This document shows positions 54,848 through 63,969 of a stretch of 64,000 nt of DNA, piece by piece. This stretch comes from Lentisalinibacter orientalis (GTDB taxonomy: Bacteria > Pseudomonadota > Gammaproteobacteria > Steroidobacterales > Woeseiaceae). The stretch's first letter is position 1, and every line of letters starts with the position of its first letter. Location: assembly GCF_040706535.1 (NCBI RefSeq), contig NZ_JAPDRJ010000001.1:1-64000 (forward strand), read 5' to 3'. The notes below the pieces were generated by a model. That model saw nothing but the letters and a program-made list of their open reading frames with translations. It did not search any database and was not told the DNA's origin. Made by a program: the position numbers and the translations under genes.

Positions 54848-55831
54848 TCAGCTCTCCGGGTAGCCTTCCAGGATGTCGCCCTGGTAGCGGGCGCCCACCT
54901 GCTGGATCACCCGCGCACCGCACCAGGAGGCGATACGGGCACAGCGGTCCAGGGGCTCGCCCTTGACCAGCGCAGCGAGGAAGGCGGCGGTGTAGGTGTC
55001 GCCGGCGCCGGTGGTGTCCACCACCTTATCCACGGGGAAGGCGGCCTGTTGGATGAACTCGTCGCCATTGATCACCACCGAGCCCTTCTCCGAGCGGGTG
55101 ACGACGAACAGGCCCTGGAGCATGGAGGCCTCGGACATCACGCCCTCGATCGAGTCGGTGGCGAACAACTGGTAGATCTCCTCCTCGTCGGCGAAGACGA
55201 GATCGATCTGCTCCTCGACGAGTTCGCGGAACGCTGCCCGATGACGCTCCACGCAGAGTGCGTCGGACAGCGACAGGGCGACCTTGCCGCCGCGCCGGCG
55301 CACGGTCTCGATGGCGAGCCGCGCCACGTCCGGCCCCTCGGGCAGGTCGAAGATGTAGCCCTCCAGCAGCACGATACCGGGTTCGCCGATGGTCTCCTCG
55401 TTCACGTCGCCGAGACCGAGCTCGGTGCAGGCGCCGAGATAGGTCTGCATCGTGCGCTGGCCGTCCGGCGTGATCAGCACGTAGCAGCGGGCCGTGGACT
55501 TCTCTGCGGGCGACGGCGGCACGCGCATGTCGATGCCGAGCGAGTTCATGTCGTGCTGGAATACCCGTCCGAACTGGTCGTCGGCCACCCGGCCGACGTA
55601 GGCGGCCTTGCCCCCCAGCCCGGCGAAGACGGCCACGGTGTTGGCGACGGAACCGCCGGACTTCTCCGTGGCGGGTCCCATCATGCCGTACACCTCGTCG
55701 GCGCGGCTCTCGTCGATCAGGGTCATGCTGCCGGGCGCGGCGTCCACGCGCTCGAGGAACCCGTAATCGACGTGGCTCAGGATGTCGACGATGGCATTGC
55801 TGATGCCGAGCAACTGTACGGCAGAACTCAT
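54848..55831 (-). CDS. PfkB-family kinase, probable adenosine kinase
   Basis: A 327-residue ribokinase-fold kinase. GISNAIVDIL at the N-terminus, GGSVANTVAVFAGLGGKAAYVGRVADDQFG near 59-88, and the catalytic DTTGAGDTYTAAFLA near 269-283. The pattern fits bacterial adenosine-kinase-like PfkB proteins, which would turn adenosine to AMP and compete with Add. AAGGAG is well placed. It diverges from the purine catabolic operon over 204 bp and is followed by the P450 gene. Other sugar-nucleoside substrates are possible. Confidence 0.85.
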   Translation of the reverse strand: MSSAVQLLGISNAIVDILSHVDYGFLERVDAAPGSMTLIDESRADEVYGMMGPATEKSGGSVANTVAVFAGLGGKAAYVGRVADDQFGRVFQHDMNSLGIDMRVPPSPAEKSTARCYVLITPDGQRTMQTYLGACTELGLGDVNEETIGEPGIVLLEGYIFDLPEGPDVARLAIETVRRRGGKVALSLSDALCVERHRAAFRELVEEQIDLVFADEEEIYQLFATDSIEGVMSEASMLQGLFVVTRSEKGSVVINGDEFIQQAAFPVDKVVDTTGAGDTYTAAFLAALVKGEPLDRCARIASWCGARVIQQVGARYQGDILEGYPES

Positions 55832-55948
55832 CTGGTCTCCTTGCTGGATATGCGGGTCGCCCCGTCAGTGGCGAGGCCGGGGCACCGCCGGGGTTGCGAT
55901 AGTAGCCACTCGGCGTCGCCATATAAAGCCAGGCGGCGCGCGCCGCGC

Positions 55949-55978
55949 TTGCGACGGCCGTCGCGCGGGCCGGATAAT
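55949..55978 (+). promoter_or_regulatory. Predicted promoter and operator of the purine-degradation operon
   Basis: TTGCGA (55949-55954) and GATAAT (55973-55978) are 18 bp apart. The perfect palindrome GCGACGGCCGTCGC (55951-55964) overlaps the -35, as expected for a repressor site. It lies about 60 bp ahead of the HIU hydrolase start. No regulator gene for this operon is in the window. Confidence 0.45.
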
Positions 55979-56035
55979 GGCCCTTCCGACGGACATGGAC
56001 GGATATGGGAATCCTGTCCGTCAGGGAGAGAAACC

Positions 56036-56362
56036 ATGGGCCGACTGACCACCCACGTGCTGGATACCGCCCGCGGCCGACCGGCCGCCGGCGTCCGCGT
56101 GGAGCTGTACCGCCTGGACGGCGGACGCGAGCGCGTACACGCCACCGAGACCAACCGGGACGGCCGCACCGACCATCCTCTGCTCGACCCGGACGCGTTC
56201 GCCACCGGCCAGTGGGAGATCCTCTTCCACGTGCGCGACTGCTTCCCGGATGAGGGCTTCCTCGACGTGGTGCCGGTGCGTTTCCGCATCGACGCCGACC
56301 AGCACTATCACGTACCCCTCCTGGTCAGCCCCTGGAGCTATTCCACCTACCGGGGCAGCTGA
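56036..56362 (+). CDS. uraH: 5-hydroxyisourate hydrolase
   Basis: Opens 5-hydroxyisourate to OHCU in urate breakdown. 108 residues of the transthyretin-like fold: LTTHVLDTARGRPAAGV at the N-terminus, the internal HYHVPLLVSPWSYSTYRGS with the obligatory YRGS end. GGGAGAG precedes the ATG at 56036. First gene of the purine-degradation operon; its TGA overlaps the xdhA ATG by one base. Often called hiuH or pucM-like. Confidence 0.95.
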   Translation: MGRLTTHVLDTARGRPAAGVRVELYRLDGGRERVHATETNRDGRTDHPLLDPDAFATGQWEILFHVRDCFPDEGFLDVVPVRFRIDADQHYHVPLLVSPWSYSTYRGS

Positions 56363-57858
56363 TGGCCGCGCCCGAGCCGACTCGTGATGCCGTGCGTTTC
56401 CTCCTGGACGGGGAGACGGTGGAGCTGCGCGACGTGGACCCGACCCGCACGGTGCTGCAGTGGCTGCGTGAGGACGCCGGGCGCACCGGCACGAAGGAAG
56501 GCTGCGCCGAGGGCGACTGCGGCGCCTGCACCGTGGTGCTGGCGGACCTCGACGGCGACGGCGAGCGTCTGCGCTACCGCTCCGTCAATGCCTGCATTCA
56601 GTTCCTGCCGACCCTGGACGGACAGGAACTCATCACCGTGGAGAGCCTGGGCAGTCCGCAGACCGGGCTGCATCCGGTGCAGCAGGCCATGTACGAGTGC
56701 CACGGCTCCCAGTGCGGCTTCTGCACTCCGGGATTCGTGATGTCACTGTTCGCCCTGTACCGGACGCGCCGGGATCCCTCCCGCCGCGAAATCGACGACG
56801 CGCTGGCCGGCAACCTGTGCCGGTGCACGGGTTACCGTCCCATCGTGGAGGCCGCGCGGCGCATGTACGACTACGAGTCCGACCTGCCCGCCGACGGTGA
56901 CACGCGGGCCGGGCTGAGGTCCCTGGCCGATGACCCGGCCGGCGCCGGTATGCTCGCGCTCGAGCACGACGGGCGCCGCTATTACGCACCGACGACGGCC
57001 TCCGGGCTCGCGGCTCTCCTGGCCGAGTACCCGGACGCCTGCCTGCTCGCCGGCGGCACGGACGTGGGCCTGTGGGTGACCAAACAGCACCGGGAACTGG
57101 ACACGGTGATCTACGTCGGCCGCGTGCGGGAACTCGCCGAAGTATCCGCGGACGGCGAGTGGCTGAGCATCGGCGCGGCCGTCACCCTGACCGACGCCAT
57201 GCCACCCCTCGTCGACGAGTATCCGGAGCTGGAAGAGCTGTTCCTGCGCTTCGCCTCGCCGCCCATCCGCAACACCGGCACGCTGGCGGGCAACGTGGCC
57301 AACGGCTCGCCCATCGGCGACTCGATGCCGGCACTGATCGCGCTGGGCGCGCGGGTGGTGCTGGCGAGCCGCGACGGCCGCCGCGAGCTCGCGCTCGAGG
57401 ACTTCTACCACGATTACCGCAAGACCGACCTCGCGCCGGGCGAGTTCGTGGCGGCCGTGCGCATCCCGCGCCGCCGCCCCGGCCGGCTGGTGGCGGCGTA
57501 CAAAGTTTCCAAGCGGTTCGACCAGGACATCTCGGCCGTCTGCGCCGCTTTCGCTCTGGACGTCGAAGACGGCCGCGTGGCGAGCGCCCGCATCGCCTGC
57601 GGCGGCATGGCGGCCATACCGAAGCGGGCCGCCGCCGCCGAGCAGTCCCTCGCGGGCGGAGCCTGGGACGAGGCCGCGGTCGAACGCGCCATGGCGGCGA
57701 TGGACGCCGACTTCACTCCGATCACCGACATGCGCGCGGGCGACGCCTACCGGCGCGACGTAGCGAAGAACCTGCTGCGCCGTTTCCACATCGAGAGCAC
57801 CGCTGCCGGTATCACGACGAGGCTTTATGCCCATGGAAGAGATACCCATGGACGGTGA
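56362..57858 (+). CDS. xdhA: Xanthine dehydrogenase, iron-sulfur/FAD subunit
   Basis: Oxidises hypoxanthine/xanthine to urate with XdhB, passing electrons via two 2Fe-2S clusters and FAD. 498 residues. First cluster C48, C53, C56 (GCAEGDCGACTV) and C78; second cluster in SQCGFCTPGF and LCRCTGYRPI. The FAD domain starts near residue 190 with LLAGGTDVGLWVTK and FASPPIRNTGTLAGNVANGSPIGD. Overlaps uraH upstream and xdhB downstream. Confidence 0.96.
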   Translation: MAAPEPTRDAVRFLLDGETVELRDVDPTRTVLQWLREDAGRTGTKEGCAEGDCGACTVVLADLDGDGERLRYRSVNACIQFLPTLDGQELITVESLGSPQTGLHPVQQAMYECHGSQCGFCTPGFVMSLFALYRTRRDPSRREIDDALAGNLCRCTGYRPIVEAARRMYDYESDLPADGDTRAGLRSLADDPAGAGMLALEHDGRRYYAPTTASGLAALLAEYPDACLLAGGTDVGLWVTKQHRELDTVIYVGRVRELAEVSADGEWLSIGAAVTLTDAMPPLVDEYPELEELFLRFASPPIRNTGTLAGNVANGSPIGDSMPALIALGARVVLASRDGRRELALEDFYHDYRKTDLAPGEFVAAVRIPRRRPGRLVAAYKVSKRFDQDISAVCAAFALDVEDGRVASARIACGGMAAIPKRAAAAEQSLAGGAWDEAAVERAMAAMDADFTPITDMRAGDAYRRDVAKNLLRRFHIESTAAGITTRLYAHGRDTHGR

Positions 57859-60178
57859 CAAGCGCACCGCAAGCGGCAGCCTGCGCACCGTGGGACGGGC
57901 GATACCCCACGACAGCGGCCACCTGCACGTCAGCGGCCGTGCGCTCTACACCGACGACATCCCGGAACCCCGCGACCTCCTGCACGTGGCCGTAGGCATG
58001 AGCGCACGCGCACACGCGACGATCGAGCGCCTGGATCTGGCGGCGGTCGCCGCGGCACCCGGCGTGGCGGCGGTCATCACCGCGGCCGATATCGCGGGCG
58101 AGAACAACTACGGTCCCGTCGTGGCGGACGACCCGATATTCGCCGAGGACGTGGTGCAGTACGTGGGCCAGCCCCTGTTCGCCGTGGCCGCGGCCACCGT
58201 CGACCAGGCCCGCAAGGCGGCGGCCCTTGCGCGGGTGGAATACGGCGACCTCGAGCCGATCCTGGACCCGGATACCGCGGTGCGGAGCGAGTCCTTCGTG
58301 CTGCCCTCCGTGCGCCTCGAGCGCGGCGACGCCCGCAGTGCGATCGAGGGCTCCGCGCACCGGCTGTCCGGCCGCACCGCCGTCGGCGGCCAGGACCACT
58401 TCTACCTGGAAGGTCAGATCGCCATGGCGCTGCCGCGCGAAGACGGCGATCTCTACGTCTACAGCTCCACGCAGCATCCCGGCGAGGTGCAGCATGCGAT
58501 CGCGCACGCCGTCGGACTGGAGGCAAAGGACGTCGTGGTGGAATGCCGCCGCATGGGCGGCGGCTTCGGCGGCAAGGAGAGCCAGCCGGCGCTGATCGCC
58601 TGCATCGCCGCCCTCATGACCCGGCACACGGGGCGCCCGGCCAAGCTGCGTCTGGACCGGGACGTCGACATGATCATGACCGGCAAGCGCCACGACTACC
58701 GGATCGACTACGACGTGGGCTTCGACGACGACGGACTGATCCGCGGCATCGAGTTCACCTTCGCCTCGCGCTGCGGCATGTCCGCGGACCTCTCCGGTGC
58801 GGTGAACGACCGCACCATCTTCCACTGCGACAACGCCTACTTCCTGAGCGACGTGAGCGTGGTCTCCCACCGTTGCAAGACCCACACGGTCTCCAACACG
58901 GCGTTCCGCGGCTTCGGCGGTCCCCAGGGCATGTTCGGCATCGAGTACGTGATCGACGAGATCGCCCGACACCTCGGCCGCGATCCGCTGGAGATCCGGC
59001 TGCGCAACCTCTACGGCATCGGCGAGCGCGACGTGACCCATTACGGCCAGAAGTTCGAGGACAACGTGCTGCCCGAACTGATCGACCGGCTGCGGCGGGA
59101 CAGCGATTACGACGCCCGCCGGGCGGAGATCCTTGCGGCCAACCGGGACGAGCCGCTGATCAAGCGCGGTATTGCCCTCACGCCGGTGAAGTTCGGCATC
59201 TCCTTCACCGCCACGCATCTGAATCAGGCCGGCGCGCTGGTGCACGTCTACACCGACGGCACCGTGCACCTCAACCACGGCGGCACGGAGATGGGCCAGG
59301 GCCTGAACACCAAGGTGGCACAGGTGGTCGCCGAGGAATTCGGCATCGACATGGACCGCATCAAGATCACCGCCGCCGACACGAGCAAGGTACCGAACGC
59401 CTCGGCCACGGCCGCCTCCGCCGGTTCCGACCTGAACGGGATGGCGGCCCGGGATGCCTGCCGGAGCATCCGCGAGCGTCTGGTGACCTTCGCGGCGGAA
59501 CGCTACGGCGTGGCTCCGGACCGCATCGAGTTACGCGACGGACGCGTGCGCATCGGCGAGGAGGAGACCGGCTTCACGGAGCTCGTGCAGCTGGCCTACT
59601 ACGCCCGCATCCCGCTCTCCGCCACCGGCTACTACCGCACGCCGAAGATCCATTACGACCGCAAGACGCTGAGCGGACGGCCCTTCTATTACTACGCCTG
59701 CGGCGCCGCGGTGAGCGAGGTGGCGATTGACATTCTCACCGGCGAATCCCGGGTGCTGCGGGTGGACATCCTGCACGACTGCGGCCGCTCGCTGAATCCC
59801 GCCATCGACCTTGGCCAGATCGAGGGCGGCTTCATCCAGGGCATGGGCTGGCTCACCACCGAGGAACTGTGGTGGGACGAATCCGGCGCGCTCAGAACCC
59901 ACGCGCCGTCCACCTACAAGATACCGGTGTGCTCGGACCTGCCGGTTGATTTCCGGGTGACCATGCTCGACTCGGCGGGTAACCGGGAAGAGACCATCCA
60001 CCGCTCCAAGGCCGTGGGCGAGCCGCCGCTCATGCTGGCGTTGTCGGTCTTCCACGCCATCCGGGACGCGGTCGCCGCGGCCGGCGATTACCGCGGCAGC
60101 CCCCGCCTCGCGGCGCCGGCCACGCCGGAGGCCGTGCTGGCGGCAGTGGCCGAGCTGCGCAGCCGGGAGGCGCCGTGA
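57827..60178 (+). CDS. xdhB: Xanthine dehydrogenase, molybdopterin subunit
   Basis: The catalytic Moco subunit, 783 residues. Typical segments: TGRA-like VSGRALYTDDIPEP, the Moco-binding GGQDHFYLEGQ, RMGGGFGGKESQP, FRGFGGPQGMFGIEYV, and the catalytic glutamate in KAVGEPPLML near the C-terminus. ATG 57827 or 57848 (better AGAG spacing) may be the start; both overlap xdhA by a few codons. The stop overlaps the GTG of xdhC. Works with XdhA on purines. Confidence 0.96.
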   Translation: MPMEEIPMDGDKRTASGSLRTVGRAIPHDSGHLHVSGRALYTDDIPEPRDLLHVAVGMSARAHATIERLDLAAVAAAPGVAAVITAADIAGENNYGPVVADDPIFAEDVVQYVGQPLFAVAAATVDQARKAAALARVEYGDLEPILDPDTAVRSESFVLPSVRLERGDARSAIEGSAHRLSGRTAVGGQDHFYLEGQIAMALPREDGDLYVYSSTQHPGEVQHAIAHAVGLEAKDVVVECRRMGGGFGGKESQPALIACIAALMTRHTGRPAKLRLDRDVDMIMTGKRHDYRIDYDVGFDDDGLIRGIEFTFASRCGMSADLSGAVNDRTIFHCDNAYFLSDVSVVSHRCKTHTVSNTAFRGFGGPQGMFGIEYVIDEIARHLGRDPLEIRLRNLYGIGERDVTHYGQKFEDNVLPELIDRLRRDSDYDARRAEILAANRDEPLIKRGIALTPVKFGISFTATHLNQAGALVHVYTDGTVHLNHGGTEMGQGLNTKVAQVVAEEFGIDMDRIKITAADTSKVPNASATAASAGSDLNGMAARDACRSIRERLVTFAAERYGVAPDRIELRDGRVRIGEEETGFTELVQLAYYARIPLSATGYYRTPKIHYDRKTLSGRPFYYYACGAAVSEVAIDILTGESRVLRVDILHDCGRSLNPAIDLGQIEGGFIQGMGWLTTEELWWDESGALRTHAPSTYKIPVCSDLPVDFRVTMLDSAGNREETIHRSKAVGEPPLMLALSVFHAIRDAVAAAGDYRGSPRLAAPATPEAVLAAVAELRSREAP

Positions 60179-61296
60179 ACGAGTGGGTGGCGAACGCGCT
60201 CGAGCTGCGCGCGCGGGGCGAGGCCTTCGTACTGGTGACCGTGGCGGCCGTGCGCGGCTCTACGCCCCGGGAGCCGGGCGCACGCATGATCGTCACCCGC
60301 GAGGAGACCCTGGGCACCATCGGCGGCGGTGAACTCGAGTACCGCTGTGCGCGCATGGCCTGGGAACGCCTCGGGACGGACTCGCCGCAGCCGCGTTTCG
60401 AGCTGCGGCGCTTCCCGCTGGGTTCGAGTTTCGGCCAGTGCTGCGGCGGCATCGTCGACATCCACTTCGAGACGGTCGCCGCGGACGTGGCCGACTGGCT
60501 CGGGCAACTGGCCGGCGCCGTGGCGAGCCGCGAGGAGATCGGCATGACCCGCGCCGGTGCCGCGATCCTTGTCACGCCCGTGGACGGTGACGCAGACGAC
60601 ATCGCGCGCGTGCACGCGGCGGGCAATCGCGACCATCGCGACCATCCCGGCCATCCCGGCGCAACGGGAGCCGACGACGACTTCCGCCCGGCCATCGAGG
60701 CGCTCCTCGCCGACGACGCCGGCGCCGCGGTGTGCACTCTCGGCGGACGCGATTATCTGCTGACGGCGGTGCGCGAGCCCGACTTCCGTATCGCCGTGTT
60801 CGGCGCCGGCCACGTGGGCAGCGCGCTGGTGCACGTGCTGGCACCGCTGCCCTGCCGGGTAGACTGGATCGACAGCCGGCCGCTGCTGGCCCACGAATCC
60901 CTGCCGCACAACGTGCACGCGGTGGTGACCGCAGACCCGCCGGCGGCGGCCGCCGGCCTGCCTGACGGCACGTTCTGCCTGGTGATGACCCACAGCCATC
61001 CGCTGGATCTCGAGATCTGCGCGAGGCTGCTGCCGCGCGACGACATTCCCTTCTGCGGACTGATCGGATCGCGCTCGAAGAAGCGGCGTTTCGAGAAGCG
61101 CCTGCGCGCGCTCGGCCTCGCGCCGGAAGAGATCGGCCGCATGGTCTGCCCCATCGGCATCGAGGGCATCGGCGGCAAGCGGCCGGCGGAGATCGCGGTG
61201 GCCGTCGCCGCCCAGTTGCTGCGGGAGCGCGAGCGCATGACGGCGCAGGCGGATCTCGCACCGGCGCGACCGGCGAAAAGCGGGGCCGGCGCATGA
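60175..61296 (+). CDS. xdhC: XdhC-family molybdenum-cofactor chaperone
   Basis: Inserts the sulfurated cofactor into xanthine dehydrogenase. 373 residues: N-terminal domain with RGSTPREPGARMIVT and FGQCCGGIVDI (conserved cysteines), and a C-terminal Rossmann domain IAVFGAGHVGSALVHVL and LIGSRSKKRRFEKRL. Between them is an insert with the repeat NRDHRDHPGHPG (near residue 145), rich in His/Asp. It starts at GTG 60175 in a GTGA overlap with xdhB and overlaps puuD by ATGA. Confidence 0.94.
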   Translation: MNEWVANALELRARGEAFVLVTVAAVRGSTPREPGARMIVTREETLGTIGGGELEYRCARMAWERLGTDSPQPRFELRRFPLGSSFGQCCGGIVDIHFETVAADVADWLGQLAGAVASREEIGMTRAGAAILVTPVDGDADDIARVHAAGNRDHRDHPGHPGATGADDDFRPAIEALLADDAGAAVCTLGGRDYLLTAVREPDFRIAVFGAGHVGSALVHVLAPLPCRVDWIDSRPLLAHESLPHNVHAVVTADPPAAAAGLPDGTFCLVMTHSHPLDLEICARLLPRDDIPFCGLIGSRSKKRRFEKRLRALGLAPEEIGRMVCPIGIEGIGGKRPAEIAVAVAAQLLRERERMTAQADLAPARPAKSGAGA

Positions 61297-62492
61297 CGGC
61301 CTACGCGATCGAGTGGCTGAACCTCCTCGGCCGCTGGCTGCATTTCATCGTCGGCATCGCCTGGATCGGCTCGTCGTTCTATTTCGTCTGGCTGGACAAC
61401 CACCTGGTGCCGCCGGCCTCGCGCAAGGATGCTGAGCGCGGCGTGGGCGGGGAGATCTGGTCGGTGCACGGCGGCGGCTTCTACCACGCGCAGAAGTACC
61501 GGGTGTCGCCGCCGGTCCTGCCGGAGACGCTGCATTGGTTCAAGTGGGAGGCCTACAGCACCTGGCTGTCCGGCATGTTCCTGCTCGGGCTCGTCTACTG
61601 GCTGGGTGCCGAGGTGTACCTCATCGACCCCGCCGTGGCCGACCTCGCGCCGGCCACAGCCATTGCCATCTCCATCGCCTGGCTGGCCGGCGGCTGGCTC
61701 GTGTACGACGCCCTGTGCCGCTCCCCCCTGGGGCGCACGGAGAAAGGTCTGGCCGCCGTGCTGCTGGTGCTGGTGACGGCGGCCGCGTGGGGGCTGTGCC
61801 AGACCTTCAGCGGCCGGGGCGCCTACATCCACTTCGGCGCCGTGCTCGGCACCATCATGGTGGCCAACGTCTTCTTCGTGATCATCCCCGGCCAGAAACG
61901 CATGGTGGCGGCGGCCGCCGCAGGCGAGGCGCCCGACCCGGCCGACGGCCTGCGCGGCAAGCAACGCTCCGTGCACAACACCTACTTCACGCTGCCGGTG
62001 CTGTTCGTGATGATCAGCAATCACTACGCGATGACCTGGGCCCACGAGTACAACTGGCTGATCCTGATCGCCATCTCGCTCGCCGGTGCGCTGATCCGCG
62101 TGTACTTCGTGGCCCGGCACTCCGGCCGCAATCCGCTGCTGCCGCCGCTGGCCGCGGCGCTGCTGCTCGCGGGCGTCGCCGCCGCCATCGCGCCCCGGGC
62201 GGACGGCCGCGGCGCAGGCGCCCCGGTCTCGCTGGAACAGGCCCGGGCGGTGCTGGAGGCGCGCTGCGTCTCCTGCCACGCCGCCGAGCCGAGCCATCCC
62301 GGCTTCGCCGCGCCGCCGGCGGGGGTGATGCTCGAGACGCCGGAACAGGTGCTGGCGGCCGCCCCACGCATCCATCAACAGACCGTGGTGCTGCAGGCCA
62401 TGCCCATCGGCAATCTGACGCGCATGACCGGGGAGGAGCGCGCCGTCATCGACGGCTGGTACCGCTCGCTCGCGACGGAGCCCGAGCCATGA
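61293..62492 (+). CDS. puuD: Membrane urate hydroxylase with cytochrome c domain (PuuD type)
   Basis: Oxidises urate to 5-hydroxyisourate, replacing the soluble uricase. 399 residues: about eight membrane helices (LGRWLHFIVGIAWIGSSFYFVWLDNH at the N-terminus, ISNHYAMTWAHEYNW later), then a C-terminal cytochrome c domain with CVSCHA near 318-323 and methionines in AMPIGNLTRM. Electrons therefore enter the respiratory chain rather than yielding peroxide. ATGA overlaps on both sides (xdhC, puuE). Confidence 0.94.
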   Translation: MTAYAIEWLNLLGRWLHFIVGIAWIGSSFYFVWLDNHLVPPASRKDAERGVGGEIWSVHGGGFYHAQKYRVSPPVLPETLHWFKWEAYSTWLSGMFLLGLVYWLGAEVYLIDPAVADLAPATAIAISIAWLAGGWLVYDALCRSPLGRTEKGLAAVLLVLVTAAAWGLCQTFSGRGAYIHFGAVLGTIMVANVFFVIIPGQKRMVAAAAAGEAPDPADGLRGKQRSVHNTYFTLPVLFVMISNHYAMTWAHEYNWLILIAISLAGALIRVYFVARHSGRNPLLPPLAAALLLAGVAAAIAPRADGRGAGAPVSLEQARAVLEARCVSCHAAEPSHPGFAAPPAGVMLETPEQVLAAAPRIHQQTVVLQAMPIGNLTRMTGEERAVIDGWYRSLATEPEP

Positions 62493-63406
62493 GTGGGACC
62501 GACTATCCCCGGGACCTCGCCGGCTACGGCCCCCGCCCGCCCGCGGCGGACTGGCCGGGCGGCGCCAGAGTCGCGGTGCAGTTCGTCATCAACTACGAGG
62601 AAGGCGGCGAGCGCTGCGTGCTCCACGGCGACAGCCATTCGGAGGCCTTCCTGTCCGAGATCGTCGGCGCCGAGGCCTACGAGGGCGTGCGCCACATGAA
62701 CATGGAGTCGCTCTACGAGTACGGCGCCCGCGCCGGCTTCTGGCGCCTGCACCGGCTGTTCACGGAACGTGACCTGCCGGTGACGGTGTTCGGCGTCGCC
62801 ATGGCCATGCAGCGCAACCCGACCGCCGTGGAAGCGATGCTCGCGGCCGGCTGGGAAGTGGCGAGCCACGGCTATCGCTGGATCGACTACCAGTTCGTCG
62901 ACCGGGAGACAGAACGCGCGCACCTGCAGGAAGCGGTGCGCATCCACACGGCGCTCACCGGGGCGCCGCCGGAGGGCTGGTATCTCGGCCGCTGCAGCCC
63001 CGACACGCTCGGCCTCGTCGTGGAGCACGGCGGCTTTACCTACAGCGCCGACAGCTATGCCGACGACCTGCCCTACTGGGATACGAGCTGCGGCCGGCCC
63101 CAGCTCATGGTGCCCTACACGCTGGATGCCAACGACATGCGCTTCGCCACGGCACAGGGGTTCAACAGCGGCGACCAGTTCTACCAGTACCTCCGCGATA
63201 CCTTCGACTGCCTGTACACGGAGGGCGAGCGCCGGCCGCGCATGATGTCTGTCGGCCTGCACTGCCGGCTCGCCGGCCGCCCGGGCCGGGCGCAGGCGGT
63301 GGCCCGTTTCCTCGACTATGTCGCCGACCACGACCGGGTCTGGGTGGCGCGGCGCATCGACATCGCCCGTCACTGGCTCGAGCGTCACGACCCACCCGCG
63401 TCATGA
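62489..63406 (+). CDS. puuE: Allantoinase of the polysaccharide-deacetylase fold
   Basis: Hydrolyses allantoin to allantoate. 305 residues, the metal-independent PuuE type: RDLAGYGPRPPAADWPGGARVAVQFVINYEEGGE near the N-terminus, GYRWIDYQFVDRETERAHL, and a RPRMMSVGLHCRLAGRPGRAQA segment. ATG 62489 overlaps the puuD stop (ATGA), and the stop overlaps uraD (ATGA). The earlier open frame is a shadow of puuD. Confidence 0.95.
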   Translation: MSGTDYPRDLAGYGPRPPAADWPGGARVAVQFVINYEEGGERCVLHGDSHSEAFLSEIVGAEAYEGVRHMNMESLYEYGARAGFWRLHRLFTERDLPVTVFGVAMAMQRNPTAVEAMLAAGWEVASHGYRWIDYQFVDRETERAHLQEAVRIHTALTGAPPEGWYLGRCSPDTLGLVVEHGGFTYSADSYADDLPYWDTSCGRPQLMVPYTLDANDMRFATAQGFNSGDQFYQYLRDTFDCLYTEGERRPRMMSVGLHCRLAGRPGRAQAVARFLDYVADHDRVWVARRIDIARHWLERHDPPAS

Positions 63407-63969
63407 GCGTCTCCGGCGCCAGGCTATTGCGGATACCGGGCGACGAGGCGGCCTTCGTCGCGCGCTATGGCGGCGTCTACGAGTCCTCGCCCTGGGTGGC
63501 GCGGGAAGCCTGGGCCCGCGGCGACCTGCCGGCGGAAGCCCATGCGCCCGTCCATGTCCCGATCGATGACCTGGCGGCGCGGCTCGCCGCGGTGGTGGAG
63601 GACGCCGGCCGGGAGCGCCAGCTCGCGCTCGTCCGCGCCCATCCGGATCTCGCCGGCAAGGCCGCCGTGGCGGGCACGCTCACCGAGGAGTCCACCGCCG
63701 AGCAGCAGAGCGCCGGACTCGACCAGTGCACACCGGGAGAATACGAGCGCTTCCAGCATCTCAACGAGGCCTATCACCGGCGCTTCAGCTTCCCCTTCGT
63801 GATGGCCGTGCGCGGCGCCAGCCGCGGCGACATCCTTGACGCCTTCGGCGAGCGGCTGGGCAATGAGCCGGAGACCGAGCTACGCCGGGCGCTGGACGAG
63901 ATCCACCGCATCGCCCGGCTCAGACTCGATCAGATGAGCGAACAGCCGGTTGAGGGAGACCCACGATGA
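63403..63969 (+). CDS. uraD: OHCU decarboxylase
   Basis: Decarboxylates 2-oxo-4-hydroxy-4-carboxy-5-ureidoimidazoline to (S)-allantoin. 188 residues. ALVRAHPDLAGKAAVAG with the catalytic His, TEESTAEQQSAGLDQCTP, LNEAYHRRFSFPFVMAVRG and FGERLGNEPETELRRALDEI are all diagnostic. Coupled to puuE upstream and to the next gene downstream by ATGA overlaps. With uraH, xdhABC, puuD and puuE it completes hypoxanthine to allantoate. Confidence 0.96.
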   Translation: MSVSGARLLRIPGDEAAFVARYGGVYESSPWVAREAWARGDLPAEAHAPVHVPIDDLAARLAAVVEDAGRERQLALVRAHPDLAGKAAVAGTLTEESTAEQQSAGLDQCTPGEYERFQHLNEAYHRRFSFPFVMAVRGASRGDILDAFGERLGNEPETELRRALDEIHRIARLRLDQMSEQPVEGDPR

